Assembly: GCA_035542475.1 (NCBI GenBank)
Contig: DATKLL010000015.1
Span: 1 to 17,093 of the forward strand
Reading direction: 5' to 3'
Source: DATKLL01 sp035542475
Lineage (GTDB): Bacteria > Desulfobacterota > Syntrophia > Syntrophales > UBA2185
Length of the DNA: 17,093 bases
Below, one piece after another: positions 1-6,545 of this stretch. Numbering within the stretch: the first letter of the stretch is position 1; each line of letters begins with the position of its first letter. The notes beneath the pieces are model-generated. The model ran no database searches. It was not told the origin of the DNA and saw only the letters and a program-made list of their open reading frames with translations. Made by a program: the position numbers and the translations under genes.

Positions 1-374
1 CTTCCATTAATGTCTTCGATGCCGGAATCATCTCGTCGAATATTGGCCGCGAAAAGGCATTGCAGCGCAGGGCCGAAGAGGAATTGCGCCAGACGAAACT
101 GAAGGCGCGCCTTGAGGTTGATAACGCCCTGTCGTTGCTTACAGAAGCGCAGTCGAAGCTCGCTGTGTCCGAAAAGGCAGTGGACCAGGCAGAAGAGTCC
201 ATGAGAATCGAAGATCTCAAATATAGGGCGGGAGCTGGAACAGTTACGGACGTTCTTCTGGCAGAATCGGCCCAGAGCCTCGCCCAAGCAAATTATTACC
301 AGGCGCTTTACGACTACAATACGGCCATAACCGAATACAAAAGAGCAACCGGAACGATTGAGGTGAAGAAATGA
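1..374 (+). CDS. TolC-family outer membrane efflux protein, C-terminal part (5' end outside window)
   Basis: Reading from base 3, about 123 codons run to the TGA at 372-374. The first visible residues, INVFDAG, match the conserved 'P-L/I-F-D/N-G-G' segment that opens the second half of TolC/OEP proteins. The rest is the expected long alpha-helical hairpin, rich in A, E, K and Q, ending in 'Y..AL.DYNTAITEY.RATG', a typical OEP C-terminus. Such proteins form trimeric outer membrane channels that dock onto RND pump/adaptor assemblies. The stop overlaps the adaptor ATG (ATGA, 371-374), which implies translational coupling with the two genes that follow. The signal peptide and first repeat lie upstream and cannot be judged. 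The family call is secure; the substrate is not known. Confidence 0.88.
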   Translation, partial: SINVFDAGIISSNIGREKALQRRAEEELRQTKLKARLEVDNALSLLTEAQSKLAVSEKAVDQAEESMRIEDLKYRAGAGTVTDVLLAESAQSLAQANYYQALYDYNTAITEYKRATGTIEVKK

Positions 375-1537
375 AGAAAAAGATCATTGTAATCGTGGTG
401 GCCATCCTCTTCATCGCTGGGGGAACATGGGTCGTTATCAAGAAGAAGGCATCCATAGCCACTACACCGACTATTGCTTCATATCCGCTGCCTGTAGAGG
501 TTGCGGAGGCAAAGGAGGGAAGCATATTCATGTCATCCCACTATCTTGGAACCATCGTCCCGTTGAACTTTGCCGACATATCGCCAAGAATCACGGGGAA
601 CATTCTTTCTGTGGCTGTAAGAGAAGGAGATCGCGTCAAAAAGGGACAGTCCCTCGTGACCATCGACGATAGGGCATTGAAAGAAAGGGAACATGCCCAG
701 ATGCTTGATGTAGCGGGCACGGAATCACAATTGGTGGGAGCGAGTAGCGTCTATGATGCCCAGCAGGCTGTCTATGAACGGGACCAGATGCTATACAAGG
801 AAGGCGCCATTTCCCTTGAAGCCCTCCAACGATCAAAAGCACAAAGGGATTCAGCCTATGCACAGGTAAAAAGCGTTGAAGAGAAAGTGAAAGCGTTGAG
901 AAAAATCGCCCAGTCTGCTTCCGTCGAGACGTCCTATTCACGCCTTCATTCCCCCATAGACGGGGTTGTGACAAAAAGGCTCCAGGAGCCGGGTGACCTT
1001 GCTATTCCGGGCAAACCAGTTCTCAAGGTCGAAGGTACGTCAAATTTTAAAGTTGTCGTCCAGGTACCGGAAGTGGATATGCCCCTTATCAATAAAGGGC
1101 GCCGCACAGTGCTCTCCAACGTCAGCAGCCGATTCGAGTCAACAGTTAGCAGAGTTTATCCTGCCGTGGCGGCAGGCACCCTCGGGACCATAGAGATTGA
1201 TGTTGCCAAACGGCCCTTCAACATTGTGTCAGGCGGCACAGTCGGCGTCGATGTCATAACGGGAAAAACGGATCAGGGTATCGTCCTACCGCTTAACTCG
1301 CTCCTCGAAACGCCGAAAGGCGTCTTCGTTTTCAAGGCTGAAAAGACCGAAGAGGGGAAACCAGCAATGGTTAAGGTGATTCCGGTCCAGGTACTCGGCA
1401 AGAACAGCGAAAGCGCCTGTGTAAAAGGCGATATCAAGAGCGGGGAAAGCGTCGTTACCGGTGACGAGGGGAAACTCCTGAGGCTTTCGGACGGCATGAC
1501 CATACTTCCAGCAAAACCTCCGGGAGTCGGAAAATGA
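371..1537 (+). CDS. RND efflux periplasmic adaptor subunit (membrane fusion protein, HlyD/AcrA type)
   Basis: 388 residues, the usual length for RND adaptors. Residues about 4-22 are a hydrophobic anchor after a Lys-rich start. There is no lipobox cysteine, so it is probably anchored by an uncleaved transmembrane segment. The two halves of the biotinyl-lipoyl domain are visible: 'GNILSVAVREGDRVKKGQSL' around residues 75-95 and 'SPIDGVVTKRLQEPGDLAIP' around 195-215. They flank an alanine/lysine/glutamate-rich helical hairpin, which would contact the TolC partner. Beta-barrel and membrane-proximal regions follow. The start at 371 has a GAGGTG ribosome site five bases upstream and overlaps the preceding stop. 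The stop overlaps the pump start (ATGA, 1534-1537). Its role is to bridge pump and outer membrane channel. Confidence 0.93.
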   Translation: MKKKIIVIVVAILFIAGGTWVVIKKKASIATTPTIASYPLPVEVAEAKEGSIFMSSHYLGTIVPLNFADISPRITGNILSVAVREGDRVKKGQSLVTIDDRALKEREHAQMLDVAGTESQLVGASSVYDAQQAVYERDQMLYKEGAISLEALQRSKAQRDSAYAQVKSVEEKVKALRKIAQSASVETSYSRLHSPIDGVVTKRLQEPGDLAIPGKPVLKVEGTSNFKVVVQVPEVDMPLINKGRRTVLSNVSSRFESTVSRVYPAVAAGTLGTIEIDVAKRPFNIVSGGTVGVDVITGKTDQGIVLPLNSLLETPKGVFVFKAEKTEEGKPAMVKVIPVQVLGKNSESACVKGDIKSGESVVTGDEGKLLRLSDGMTILPAKPPGVGK

Positions 1538-4500
1538 GTTTCACCGCAAAATATCTTAAAAGGCCCTATCTCATCATATCTCTCATTTTCCTTGCTGCCA
1601 TCGTCGGTGTTCTAGGCTTCCTGAAAATGCCGATCAATCTTTTCCCGGACACGGACTATCCGCAAATCACCGTGCTGACCTTTTACCCCGGCGCATCCGC
1701 CAAAGACGTTGAAGACAAGGTAACGCGGCTCATTGAGAAAGAGCTGAACACAATCGACCTGGTAAGGAAGGTATCCTCTTCCGTCAAGGACGAAATAACG
1801 GCCACAACTGCTGAGTTTGAATATGACAAAGGTCTTGATGCTGCTGCAACAGATGCGGCAAACGCCTTAAGAAAAGTCGAGGGGCAGTTACCGGCAGACA
1901 TACGGCCTCCGCAGATCTTCAAGATCAGCACGGCAACGCAGCCAACGATGACCATCTCTCTGACGCCGAAGGAAAACGCTCCCTACGACCTTGCAAAGAT
2001 CAGGCAGCTTGCAGACAACAACATCAAAGAAGACCTCCTGAGAATCCCGAATGTAGCCAACGTGGAGGTCTTCGGGGGGTATATTCCGGAACTTCTGATT
2101 TCCATAAAGCCCGATTCGCTCAACATCAACGGCATCAGTCTCACCCAGGTCTTGTCGGCAATCTCCGGTCAGAACATCAATATTCCCAACGGGTTGATCA
2201 TCAGAACCAGAGACCAGTACATTCTAAAGACTCAGGGCGAGTTGACCAGGATAGAAGGCGCAGAAAATATTATCGTGGGACATATCGGGAATGGAGATAT
2301 CCGGCTAAAGGATATCGCCGAGATCAAACCCGCCTACCAGGAAAGGCAGTCCCTCTATCACGGGAACGGAAAACCGGCCATAGGCTTGAACATCCTCAGA
2401 TCGCATGAGGGAAACAGTATCGATACCATCCGCTCTGTAGAGAAGGCGCTTCCTTCTCTCAAGATGCAATATTCCATGATCAACTTCGAGATATCGGATA
2501 CCCAGAAGGACCTGATTGAGAAGGGTGTGGGCAACATGATTGATGCACTAGGGGACGCCATCATCATGACCGTGATCGTCATCTTCCTATTTCTCGCGGA
2601 CCTGCGGGGGATGATCATCGCTGCCGTTTCCATCCCTTTTACTTACCTTCTGACTTTCGCCGTCATGTTCGTGATCGGCTCGGAGTTCAACCTGGTCACC
2701 TTTACGGCGATAATCGTTGCCGTGGGGATTCTGCTCGATGACGCCATTGTGGTGATTGAAAATATCGAGCGGCGCTATCATGCCGGAGAAGACCTCAAGA
2801 CCGCCGTATTCGGCGGCACGGATGAGGTCATGCTCGCCATTTTCTCCGGAACCTACGCGACCATCATGGTGCTCGTCCCCATCATTTTCATCGGCGGCTA
2901 CGTCCAGACGGTCTTGCGTCCAATGTCGCTGACCCTGACCATCGCTCTCGTGGCATCCTACATCGTTTCCGTTACAGTCATTCCCCTCTTTGCCCCTCTC
3001 ATCCTGCGTGCCGAATCCAAGAAGAACAGGATTGAAAAGACCGTGCAGCTCTTCGACCGATATATCGTTTCTCCTCTCAGAGACTTCTACGTCAGTCTTC
3101 TTGACACGGCGCTCAAGCACAGACTGCTCTTTATACTCGCCGCCGCTGTGATCCTTTACGTAACCATCGAGGAGATGTCCCTCATAGGAAGATCCCTCGC
3201 GCCGCCCATGGACATAGGCATCGTGAAAGTGGCATTTGAGGCAGATTCGAACACATCCCTTGAAAGAACCGAAGAGATACTGAATCAGATGGAATCTGTT
3301 ATAGTGAAGACCCCGGGGGTCGAACGGATATCCACGACCGTCGGCTCAGAACCCGGCGTCATCAGTTTTGGAAGCGGCAGGGTTCCGCAGCAGGGAATCA
3401 TGACGATTCATCTTGTGGACAGGTTCCACAGGAAGGATTCCATCTGGCAGATCGAAGACAGGTTTAGAAATGAGTTCGGACGTATTGCAGGGCTCAAGAA
3501 CGCCGACGTTTACGATTACGGTGCAACGGCCATTGCATCAATAAAGGCTTCTGTAGACATCATGATCAACGGTCCGGACGCTGCTATTCTGGATTCTATC
3601 GGAAGGGACGTCATGGAAAGATTAAAAAAGGTCCGGGGATTGACCAGCATGGCGAGGAACTGGACCTTTGACAAGAAGGAGATTGTTTATCGGGTCGATA
3701 TGTCTAAATCCGGCATCTATGGAATGTCTCCTGTCACAATCTCTCAGCAGATTGCAGCAGCGGTGAGGGGCGGTGCGTCATCGGTCTTCAGGGTGCCCGG
3801 GCAGGACGGTTATTTTATAAGAGCTCAGTATGCCCCCCAGTACAGGGACAGTGTCTCCTCCGTCGAATCCATGCTCATTCAGACTCCGAAGGGGGCTGTA
3901 CCCGTCAAAGAACTCGGAACTATGGAGACAGTAAAGACGCAGACATCCATCTCAAGACAGTATCTCCAGCCGAGCCTTGACATTTATGCATACCGCAGTA
4001 CTGCCGCCATATCGCAAATCCAGGGTGGAATTGAGAAAGCGCTGAAAGGTATCAAACTGCCGCAGGGCTACACCATATCCCACGAAGGCGATGTGAAAAC
4101 GATGCGGGAATCATTCAGCAGGCTGACATCCGCCCTGATTATCGGTCTTATTCTTTTATATTTTTCTCTCGTCCCCGCATTTAAATCATGGATACACCCA
4201 CTGACCATCATGTCTGCAATCCCTCTCTCACTCATAGGAGCCGTTTGGTCCATGCTCATCATCGGAAAACAGCAGTCACAGATCGCCTTTATGGGAATGA
4301 TCCTGCTTGCCGGGCTGGTGGTGAAGAATTCCATCCTGCTCATTGATTTCATTGAGGAGGCAAGGGCAAGAGGTGAGAGCATTACCGAGGCAATTAAAGG
4401 CAGCGTCAGGATCAGGACAAGACCCATCCTCATGACCGCCGTGGCAACAAGTGTCGGCATGCTACCGATAGCCCTCGAATGGGCTATAGGACTTGAAAGG

Positions 4501-4644
4501 CTTTCTCCTCTTGCAATTGTGGCGATTGGAGGGTTGATGGTTTCCACGTTCCTCACGCTTATCTATGTGCCGATACTTTACAGTCTATTTGATGGGGTGA
4601 AAGACAAAGTACTTGAAATACTGTCCAGAAAACGTACCTTATGA
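1534..4644 (+). CDS. RND efflux pump, inner membrane permease (HAE1/AcrB-like)
   Basis: 1036 residues, the standard size for a proton-driven RND permease with 12 membrane segments and two large periplasmic loops. Residues about 12-30 form TM1, followed by the family segment 'INLFPDTDYPQITV'. TM4 contains 'GILLDDAIVVIENIERR' with the adjacent aspartates D402 and D403. TM10 contains 'LAGLVVKNSILLIDF' with K931. These correspond to the AcrB proton-relay residues D407, D408 and K940. A DD pair points to the HAE1 (drug/hydrophobe) branch; heavy-metal CusA/CzcA pumps usually have a single Asp followed by Gly there. The exact substrate cannot be read from sequence. A GGGAG ribosome site lies seven bases before the ATG. 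The last 31 codons and 12 further bases recur, diverged, at 6412-6523. Confidence 0.95.
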   Translation: MSFTAKYLKRPYLIISLIFLAAIVGVLGFLKMPINLFPDTDYPQITVLTFYPGASAKDVEDKVTRLIEKELNTIDLVRKVSSSVKDEITATTAEFEYDKGLDAAATDAANALRKVEGQLPADIRPPQIFKISTATQPTMTISLTPKENAPYDLAKIRQLADNNIKEDLLRIPNVANVEVFGGYIPELLISIKPDSLNINGISLTQVLSAISGQNINIPNGLIIRTRDQYILKTQGELTRIEGAENIIVGHIGNGDIRLKDIAEIKPAYQERQSLYHGNGKPAIGLNILRSHEGNSIDTIRSVEKALPSLKMQYSMINFEISDTQKDLIEKGVGNMIDALGDAIIMTVIVIFLFLADLRGMIIAAVSIPFTYLLTFAVMFVIGSEFNLVTFTAIIVAVGILLDDAIVVIENIERRYHAGEDLKTAVFGGTDEVMLAIFSGTYATIMVLVPIIFIGGYVQTVLRPMSLTLTIALVASYIVSVTVIPLFAPLILRAESKKNRIEKTVQLFDRYIVSPLRDFYVSLLDTALKHRLLFILAAAVILYVTIEEMSLIGRSLAPPMDIGIVKVAFEADSNTSLERTEEILNQMESVIVKTPGVERISTTVGSEPGVISFGSGRVPQQGIMTIHLVDRFHRKDSIWQIEDRFRNEFGRIAGLKNADVYDYGATAIASIKASVDIMINGPDAAILDSIGRDVMERLKKVRGLTSMARNWTFDKKEIVYRVDMSKSGIYGMSPVTISQQIAAAVRGGASSVFRVPGQDGYFIRAQYAPQYRDSVSSVESMLIQTPKGAVPVKELGTMETVKTQTSISRQYLQPSLDIYAYRSTAAISQIQGGIEKALKGIKLPQGYTISHEGDVKTMRESFSRLTSALIIGLILLYFSLVPAFKSWIHPLTIMSAIPLSLIGAVWSMLIIGKQQSQIAFMGMILLAGLVVKNSILLIDFIEEARARGESITEAIKGSVRIRTRPILMTAVATSVGMLPIALEWAIGLERLSPLAIVAIGGLMVSTFLTLIYVPILYSLFDGVKDKVLEILSRKRTL

Positions 4645-4986
4645 TATGTCAAACCTTAAAAATTTTTTAATTCACTTCTGCAAAGTCTACCTGCATAATA
4701 ATATATTGCCAAATAAAATTGGTGCTCCTGTGGGATCTGCCCAATTTGCCTAAAAATCCTTTCAGACATGCGCAATCTCCCAAATCGGCGACTCTCCCAC
4801 ACAACAATGAGGAACGATGAGCACTGACACCGTCTCTACTTAAATCACCACCTGTTTCCACACAATATACGGTTGCACTAACATTTTCTGCATTACGATA
4901 TCGAAATAAAAAATCCTTGACATAATTGTTTAGGTATGTTCTTAATTGATTAACTAATATTGAATACAAATACGGAAAGAATGACG
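4645..4986 (+). other. Intergenic region between RND operon and arsR-type gene
   Basis: About 340 bases with no convincing gene. A minus-strand open frame (4667-4969) lacks a ribosome site, begins with TTG and has no recognisable motifs. The first bases after the RND stop (4646-4660, ending in a run of A then T without a stem) are shared with the second RND tail copy. The end of the gap carries the likely arsR promoter. No clear rho-independent terminator was seen for the RND operon. Confidence 0.5.
4917..4953 (+). promoter_or_regulatory. Probable arsR promoter with overlapping operator-like palindrome
   Basis: A perfect -35 hexamer TTGACA (4917-4922) is followed after 17 bases by a weak -10 candidate TCTTAA (4940-4945). 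Overlapping the -10 is the inverted repeat TTAAT-TG-ATTAA (4942-4953). AT-rich dyads over the -10 are typical ArsR-family operators, so autorepression is a reasonable inference. The palindrome is seen; regulator binding is not. Confidence 0.5.
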
Positions 4987-5454
4987 ATGGAGCCTGTCCA
5001 GATTTTCAAAACCCTGGCAGATGAGACACGGTTCAAGCTGATCAAACTGCTGCTGACACATGACCTTTGCGTGGGGGCCCTGGCAAAGCATCTGAGCATA
5101 TCGGAAGCGGCCGTTTCCCAACATTTGAAATTTTTGCGGGGAGTGGGATTGGTCAGGGGGGACAAGCGGGGCTATTGGACCCATTACACGGTGGAAAGGG
5201 AGAAGCTGCACGAGCTCGCCGGACGCCTTAGAGAATTGACCGATCTGCAGCCATGTTCCGAAAGCGTTTGTATCAAAAAACTAAACAACAAAATCGATTG
5301 TCACAAGGAGGAAGAAAAAATGTGCAACTGCAAGTGTCAGTATCCGGAGAAGTTAAAAGGGAAACCCGAAGAGTGTACCCTTGAGCAGATCAAGGAATGC
5401 CACGGGGACACGGAACATTCCTGCGTGGACAAAAAGGAAAAGAAAAAAAAGTAG
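4987..5454 (+). CDS. ArsR-family transcriptional regulator with cysteine-rich C-terminal extension
   Basis: 155 residues from the ATG at 4987, chosen because GGAAAG lies eight bases upstream; the ATG at 4981 would be too close and TTG 4960 has no site. Residues 3-85 are a winged-helix ArsR/SmtB domain: 'IFKTLADETRFKLIKLL', then the recognition helix 'SEAAVSQHLKFLR' (39-51) and wing 'GYWTHYTVE'. The usual alpha3 metal site ELCVC appears as DLCVG (C28 kept, second Cys replaced by Gly). Beyond residue 86 there is an unusual tail with nine cysteines (C90, 95, 105, 113, 115, 117, 130, 138, 146), including C-N-C-K-C and E-C-H-G-D. It may supply the metal or metalloid ligands instead. Placement before chrA-type genes suggests control of a metal/oxyanion resistance region. 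The tail may also be translated separately (see 5320-5454). Confidence 0.88.
   Translation: MEPVQIFKTLADETRFKLIKLLLTHDLCVGALAKHLSISEAAVSQHLKFLRGVGLVRGDKRGYWTHYTVEREKLHELAGRLRELTDLQPCSESVCIKKLNNKIDCHKEEEKMCNCKCQYPEKLKGKPEECTLEQIKECHGDTEHSCVDKKEKKKK
5305..5311 (+). promoter_or_regulatory. Strong internal ribosome binding site inside the arsR-type gene
   Basis: AAGGAGG sits eight bases before the in-frame ATG at 5320, far stronger than the site used by the full-length start. It is embedded in codons for H-K-E-E-E. It could drive separate synthesis of the cysteine-rich tail. Confidence 0.5.
5320..5454 (+). CDS. Possible separately translated 44-residue cysteine-rich protein (internal start, same frame as ArsR)
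   Basis: The ATG at 5320 has a consensus AAGGAGG eight bases upstream and begins M-C-N-C-K-C. The 44 residues contain six cysteines and a highly charged Lys-rich end, with 'KPEEC..EQIKECHGD' in the centre. A diverged copy of the same small unit, not joined to an ArsR domain, lies at 5691-5803 (KPEEC..EQIRECHGD). That shows the unit exists as an independent module. It could be a small thiol metal chaperone, or simply the effector-binding tail of the regulator. Function is not known. Whether it is made alone, only as a fusion, or both cannot be decided from sequence. Confidence 0.45.
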   Translation: MCNCKCQYPEKLKGKPEECTLEQIKECHGDTEHSCVDKKEKKKK

Positions 5455-5488
5455 CCGGAATGCGTGGCGCATCGATGGTCATTCCGGC
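5454..5488 (+). terminator. Hairpin directly after the ArsR stop codon
   Basis: GCCGGAATG (5454-5462) pairs perfectly with CATTCCGGC (5480-5488) across a 17-base loop, starting in the stop codon. No U-tract follows, so it may be a weak terminator or an mRNA-stabilising structure and not a classical rho-independent terminator. Confidence 0.35.
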
Positions 5489-5585
5489 GGTTGCCCAACA
5501 GACCAAGGGCATGGCGACTTGGGTATCTTGGAAGGGATTTCATACTCCGTTCACAAAGGGAGTTTGATTCACGGGTAAGACAGCG

Positions 5586-5690
5586 ACGATTCAAGGGTTA
5601 TTTTTCTCCTTCTTCCGGCTGGAGGTGATGGCTTTCAGTGGCCCGGCAATGGTGGCCGAGATCCACAAAATGGCCGTGGGGGAAAAAGAG
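5586..5690 (+). pseudogene. chrA 5' remnant (first ~35 codons of a second chromate-type transporter)
   Basis: In one frame the DNA encodes 'LFFSFFRLEVMAFSGPAMVA' followed by EIHKMAVGEKE. This aligns with residues 8-38 of the intact ChrA (DLFLAFLRLGITAFGGPAMV...), keeping the hallmark F-x-G-P-A-M-V-A. There is no ATG or ribosome site at the expected start. At about 5690 the similarity to ChrA ends abruptly and the frame continues into a cysteine-rich segment related to the ArsR tail, stopping at 5718-5720. It is therefore a truncated relic formed by a deletion or recombination, not a working gene. Similarity with the intact copy is clear at protein level but diverged, so it came from a paralogue and not from a recent duplication. 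Confidence 0.72.
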
Positions 5691-5803
5691 TGTTGTGAAC
5701 ATCCAGAGAAGTCGAAATGAAACCGGAGGAATGTAGCGAGGAACAGATCAGGGAGTGTCACGGGGACGCCAAAGGCCACCCTTGCAAAAGCGAGGACAAA
5801 TAG
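5691..5803 (+). pseudogene. Second copy of the cysteine-rich CHGD small protein, with a one-base frameshift
   Basis: Bases 5691-5717 read C-C-E-H-P-E-K-S-K in the chrA-remnant frame. From the ATG at 5717 the next frame reads 28 codons, MKPEEC then SEEQIRECHGD and a final Cys, to TAG 5801-5803. Together they match the ArsR tail (C-Q-Y-P-E-K-L-K-G-KPEEC..EQIKECHGD). Lining up the DNA indicates one base lost near 5715. The ATG overlaps the upstream TGA (ATGA, 5717-5720), so a 28-residue peptide could still be made, but there is no good ribosome site. The order here is chrA piece then Cys unit; at the intact locus the Cys unit follows the ArsR domain. Confidence 0.68.
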
Positions 5804-5898
5804 GAATTCTTGGCCTTCCTGTTCCGAGGGTGTCGGCAGCCGTCAATCAAATCATCTGGATTCTAAGTGAGTTTTGACTAGTGGTAAGGAGAACAAAC

Positions 5899-5946
5899 AT
5901 GACTTACAACAAAACCAAAAGCGAAGCGATTAAGGAGCGACGATGA
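5899..5946 (+). other. 15-codon open frame with strong ribosome site, in frame with the next gene
   Basis: TAAGGAGA lies seven bases before the ATG at 5899, giving MTYNKTKSEAIKERR and a TGA at 5944-5946. This frame is the same as that of the 5968 gene, and the seven codons between them contain no further stop. Three readings are possible: the downstream gene lost an N-terminal extension to a nonsense mutation, this is a leader peptide, or the pairing is chance. A selenocysteine reading looks unlikely because no SECIS-like stem follows the TGA. Confidence 0.3.
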
Positions 5947-5967
5947 TTAGCTTCAAAAAAGGATAAT

Positions 5968-6255
5968 ATGAAACCGGATTACCTTACATCGGCCCTTGGG
6001 CATTGGAAAAAAGTGGCGCAGGAATTTCTTTACGGTCTAACAAGCCATGAATTGGACCTTGAAATGAAGAAAGAAAAAGGTCATTTGGAAGATCTTTTTT
6101 TGCTCATGGTCTGCGGCGATCTGGTGGGTCTGCCGGTTCTGCCACCCTATTTTTCTCTCAGATTGCTTCCTTTCCTAGTTCCTATAACCCAAAAATGGAA
6201 ACGCCGGATACTGAGAGAAAAAGATCTAACCGATTTCGTGGCCGGTGACTTATAA
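5968..6255 (+). CDS. Small conserved-looking protein of unknown function (95 aa)
   Basis: 95 residues with an AAAGGA ribosome site five bases before the ATG at 5968. The N-terminal half is charged and probably helical (HWKKVAQEFLYGLTSHELDLE). Then comes a hydrophobic stretch, 'LLMVCGDLVGLPVLPPYFSL', followed by a basic 'KWKRRILREKDL' end. The proline-rich 'GLPVLPPY.SLRLLP' core suggests a small soluble or membrane-associated protein. I do not recognise a named family. Similar short proteins are, as far as I recall, seen beside ArsA/ArsR-type genes in anaerobes, but I could not verify that. It sits inside the rearranged metal region between two pseudogene fragments, and an in-frame upstream start is blocked by a TGA at 5944. 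Confidence 0.65.
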   Translation: MKPDYLTSALGHWKKVAQEFLYGLTSHELDLEMKKEKGHLEDLFLLMVCGDLVGLPVLPPYFSLRLLPFLVPITQKWKRRILREKDLTDFVAGDL

Positions 6256-6411
6256 TCTGAAGATACGAAAGAAAATCAAACAGAAAAATCAAATAAGGAG
6301 ACTTCAATTCACGCTAAGACATGCTTCTCATATCGCAGCTGTATTGAGAGAAATGGCAATAGAGCCGTATTCACCGATGCTCATGTTAGGTTGCACGACC
6401 TTACCCCCAGG

Positions 6412-6507
6412 TTCCTAACGCTCATCTATGTGCCGATCCTTTATAGCCTCTTTGACAATATGAAATACAAAGTACTCAAAATACTGTCCAGAAAACGCGC
6501 CTTATGA
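6412..6507 (+). pseudogene. 3' remnant of a second RND pump gene (last 31 codons)
   Basis: From 6412 the frame reads 'FLTLIYVPILYSLFD' and ends in 'ILSRKRAL' at the TGA 6505-6507. It matches the last 31 residues of the intact pump (4549-4644) at 26 positions. The similarity continues past both stops for 12 bases (ATGTCAAACCTT, 6512-6523 against 4649-4660 region). Upstream of 6412 the frame stays open but bears no resemblance to an RND protein, and no start is seen. This is the stub left by deletion of a paralogous pump gene. It lies about 40 bases ahead of the chrA start, implying that an ancestral arrangement had chrA right after an RND operon. Confidence 0.8.
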
Positions 6508-6545
6508 CATGTCAAACCTTGTAAAATCCCAGGGAGAATTTGTTT

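Noticed and set aside
2587..3120. A 177-codon minus-strand frame opposite the RND pump
   Set aside because: It is antisense to a strongly conserved gene; its His/Asp/Glu-rich translation is the mirror of hydrophobic membrane codons.
4068..4556. A 162-codon minus-strand frame opposite the pump C-terminus
   Set aside because: Shadow of the real RND frame with no independent evidence.
4667..4969. A 100-codon minus-strand open frame filling the gap between the RND operon and arsR
   Set aside because: It starts with TTG, has no ribosome site, overlaps the arsR promoter and shows no motif or coding-like composition.
5944..5946. Selenocysteine codon reading through the in-frame TGA
   Set aside because: No stem-loop of SECIS type is visible in the bases that follow and no redox motif surrounds the site.
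6296..6418. A ribosome-site-like AAGGAGA followed by an open stretch (…HIAAVLREMAIEPYSP…) before the RND stub
   Set aside because: No start codon at the right distance and no recognisable family; it may be another decayed remnant but cannot be supported.
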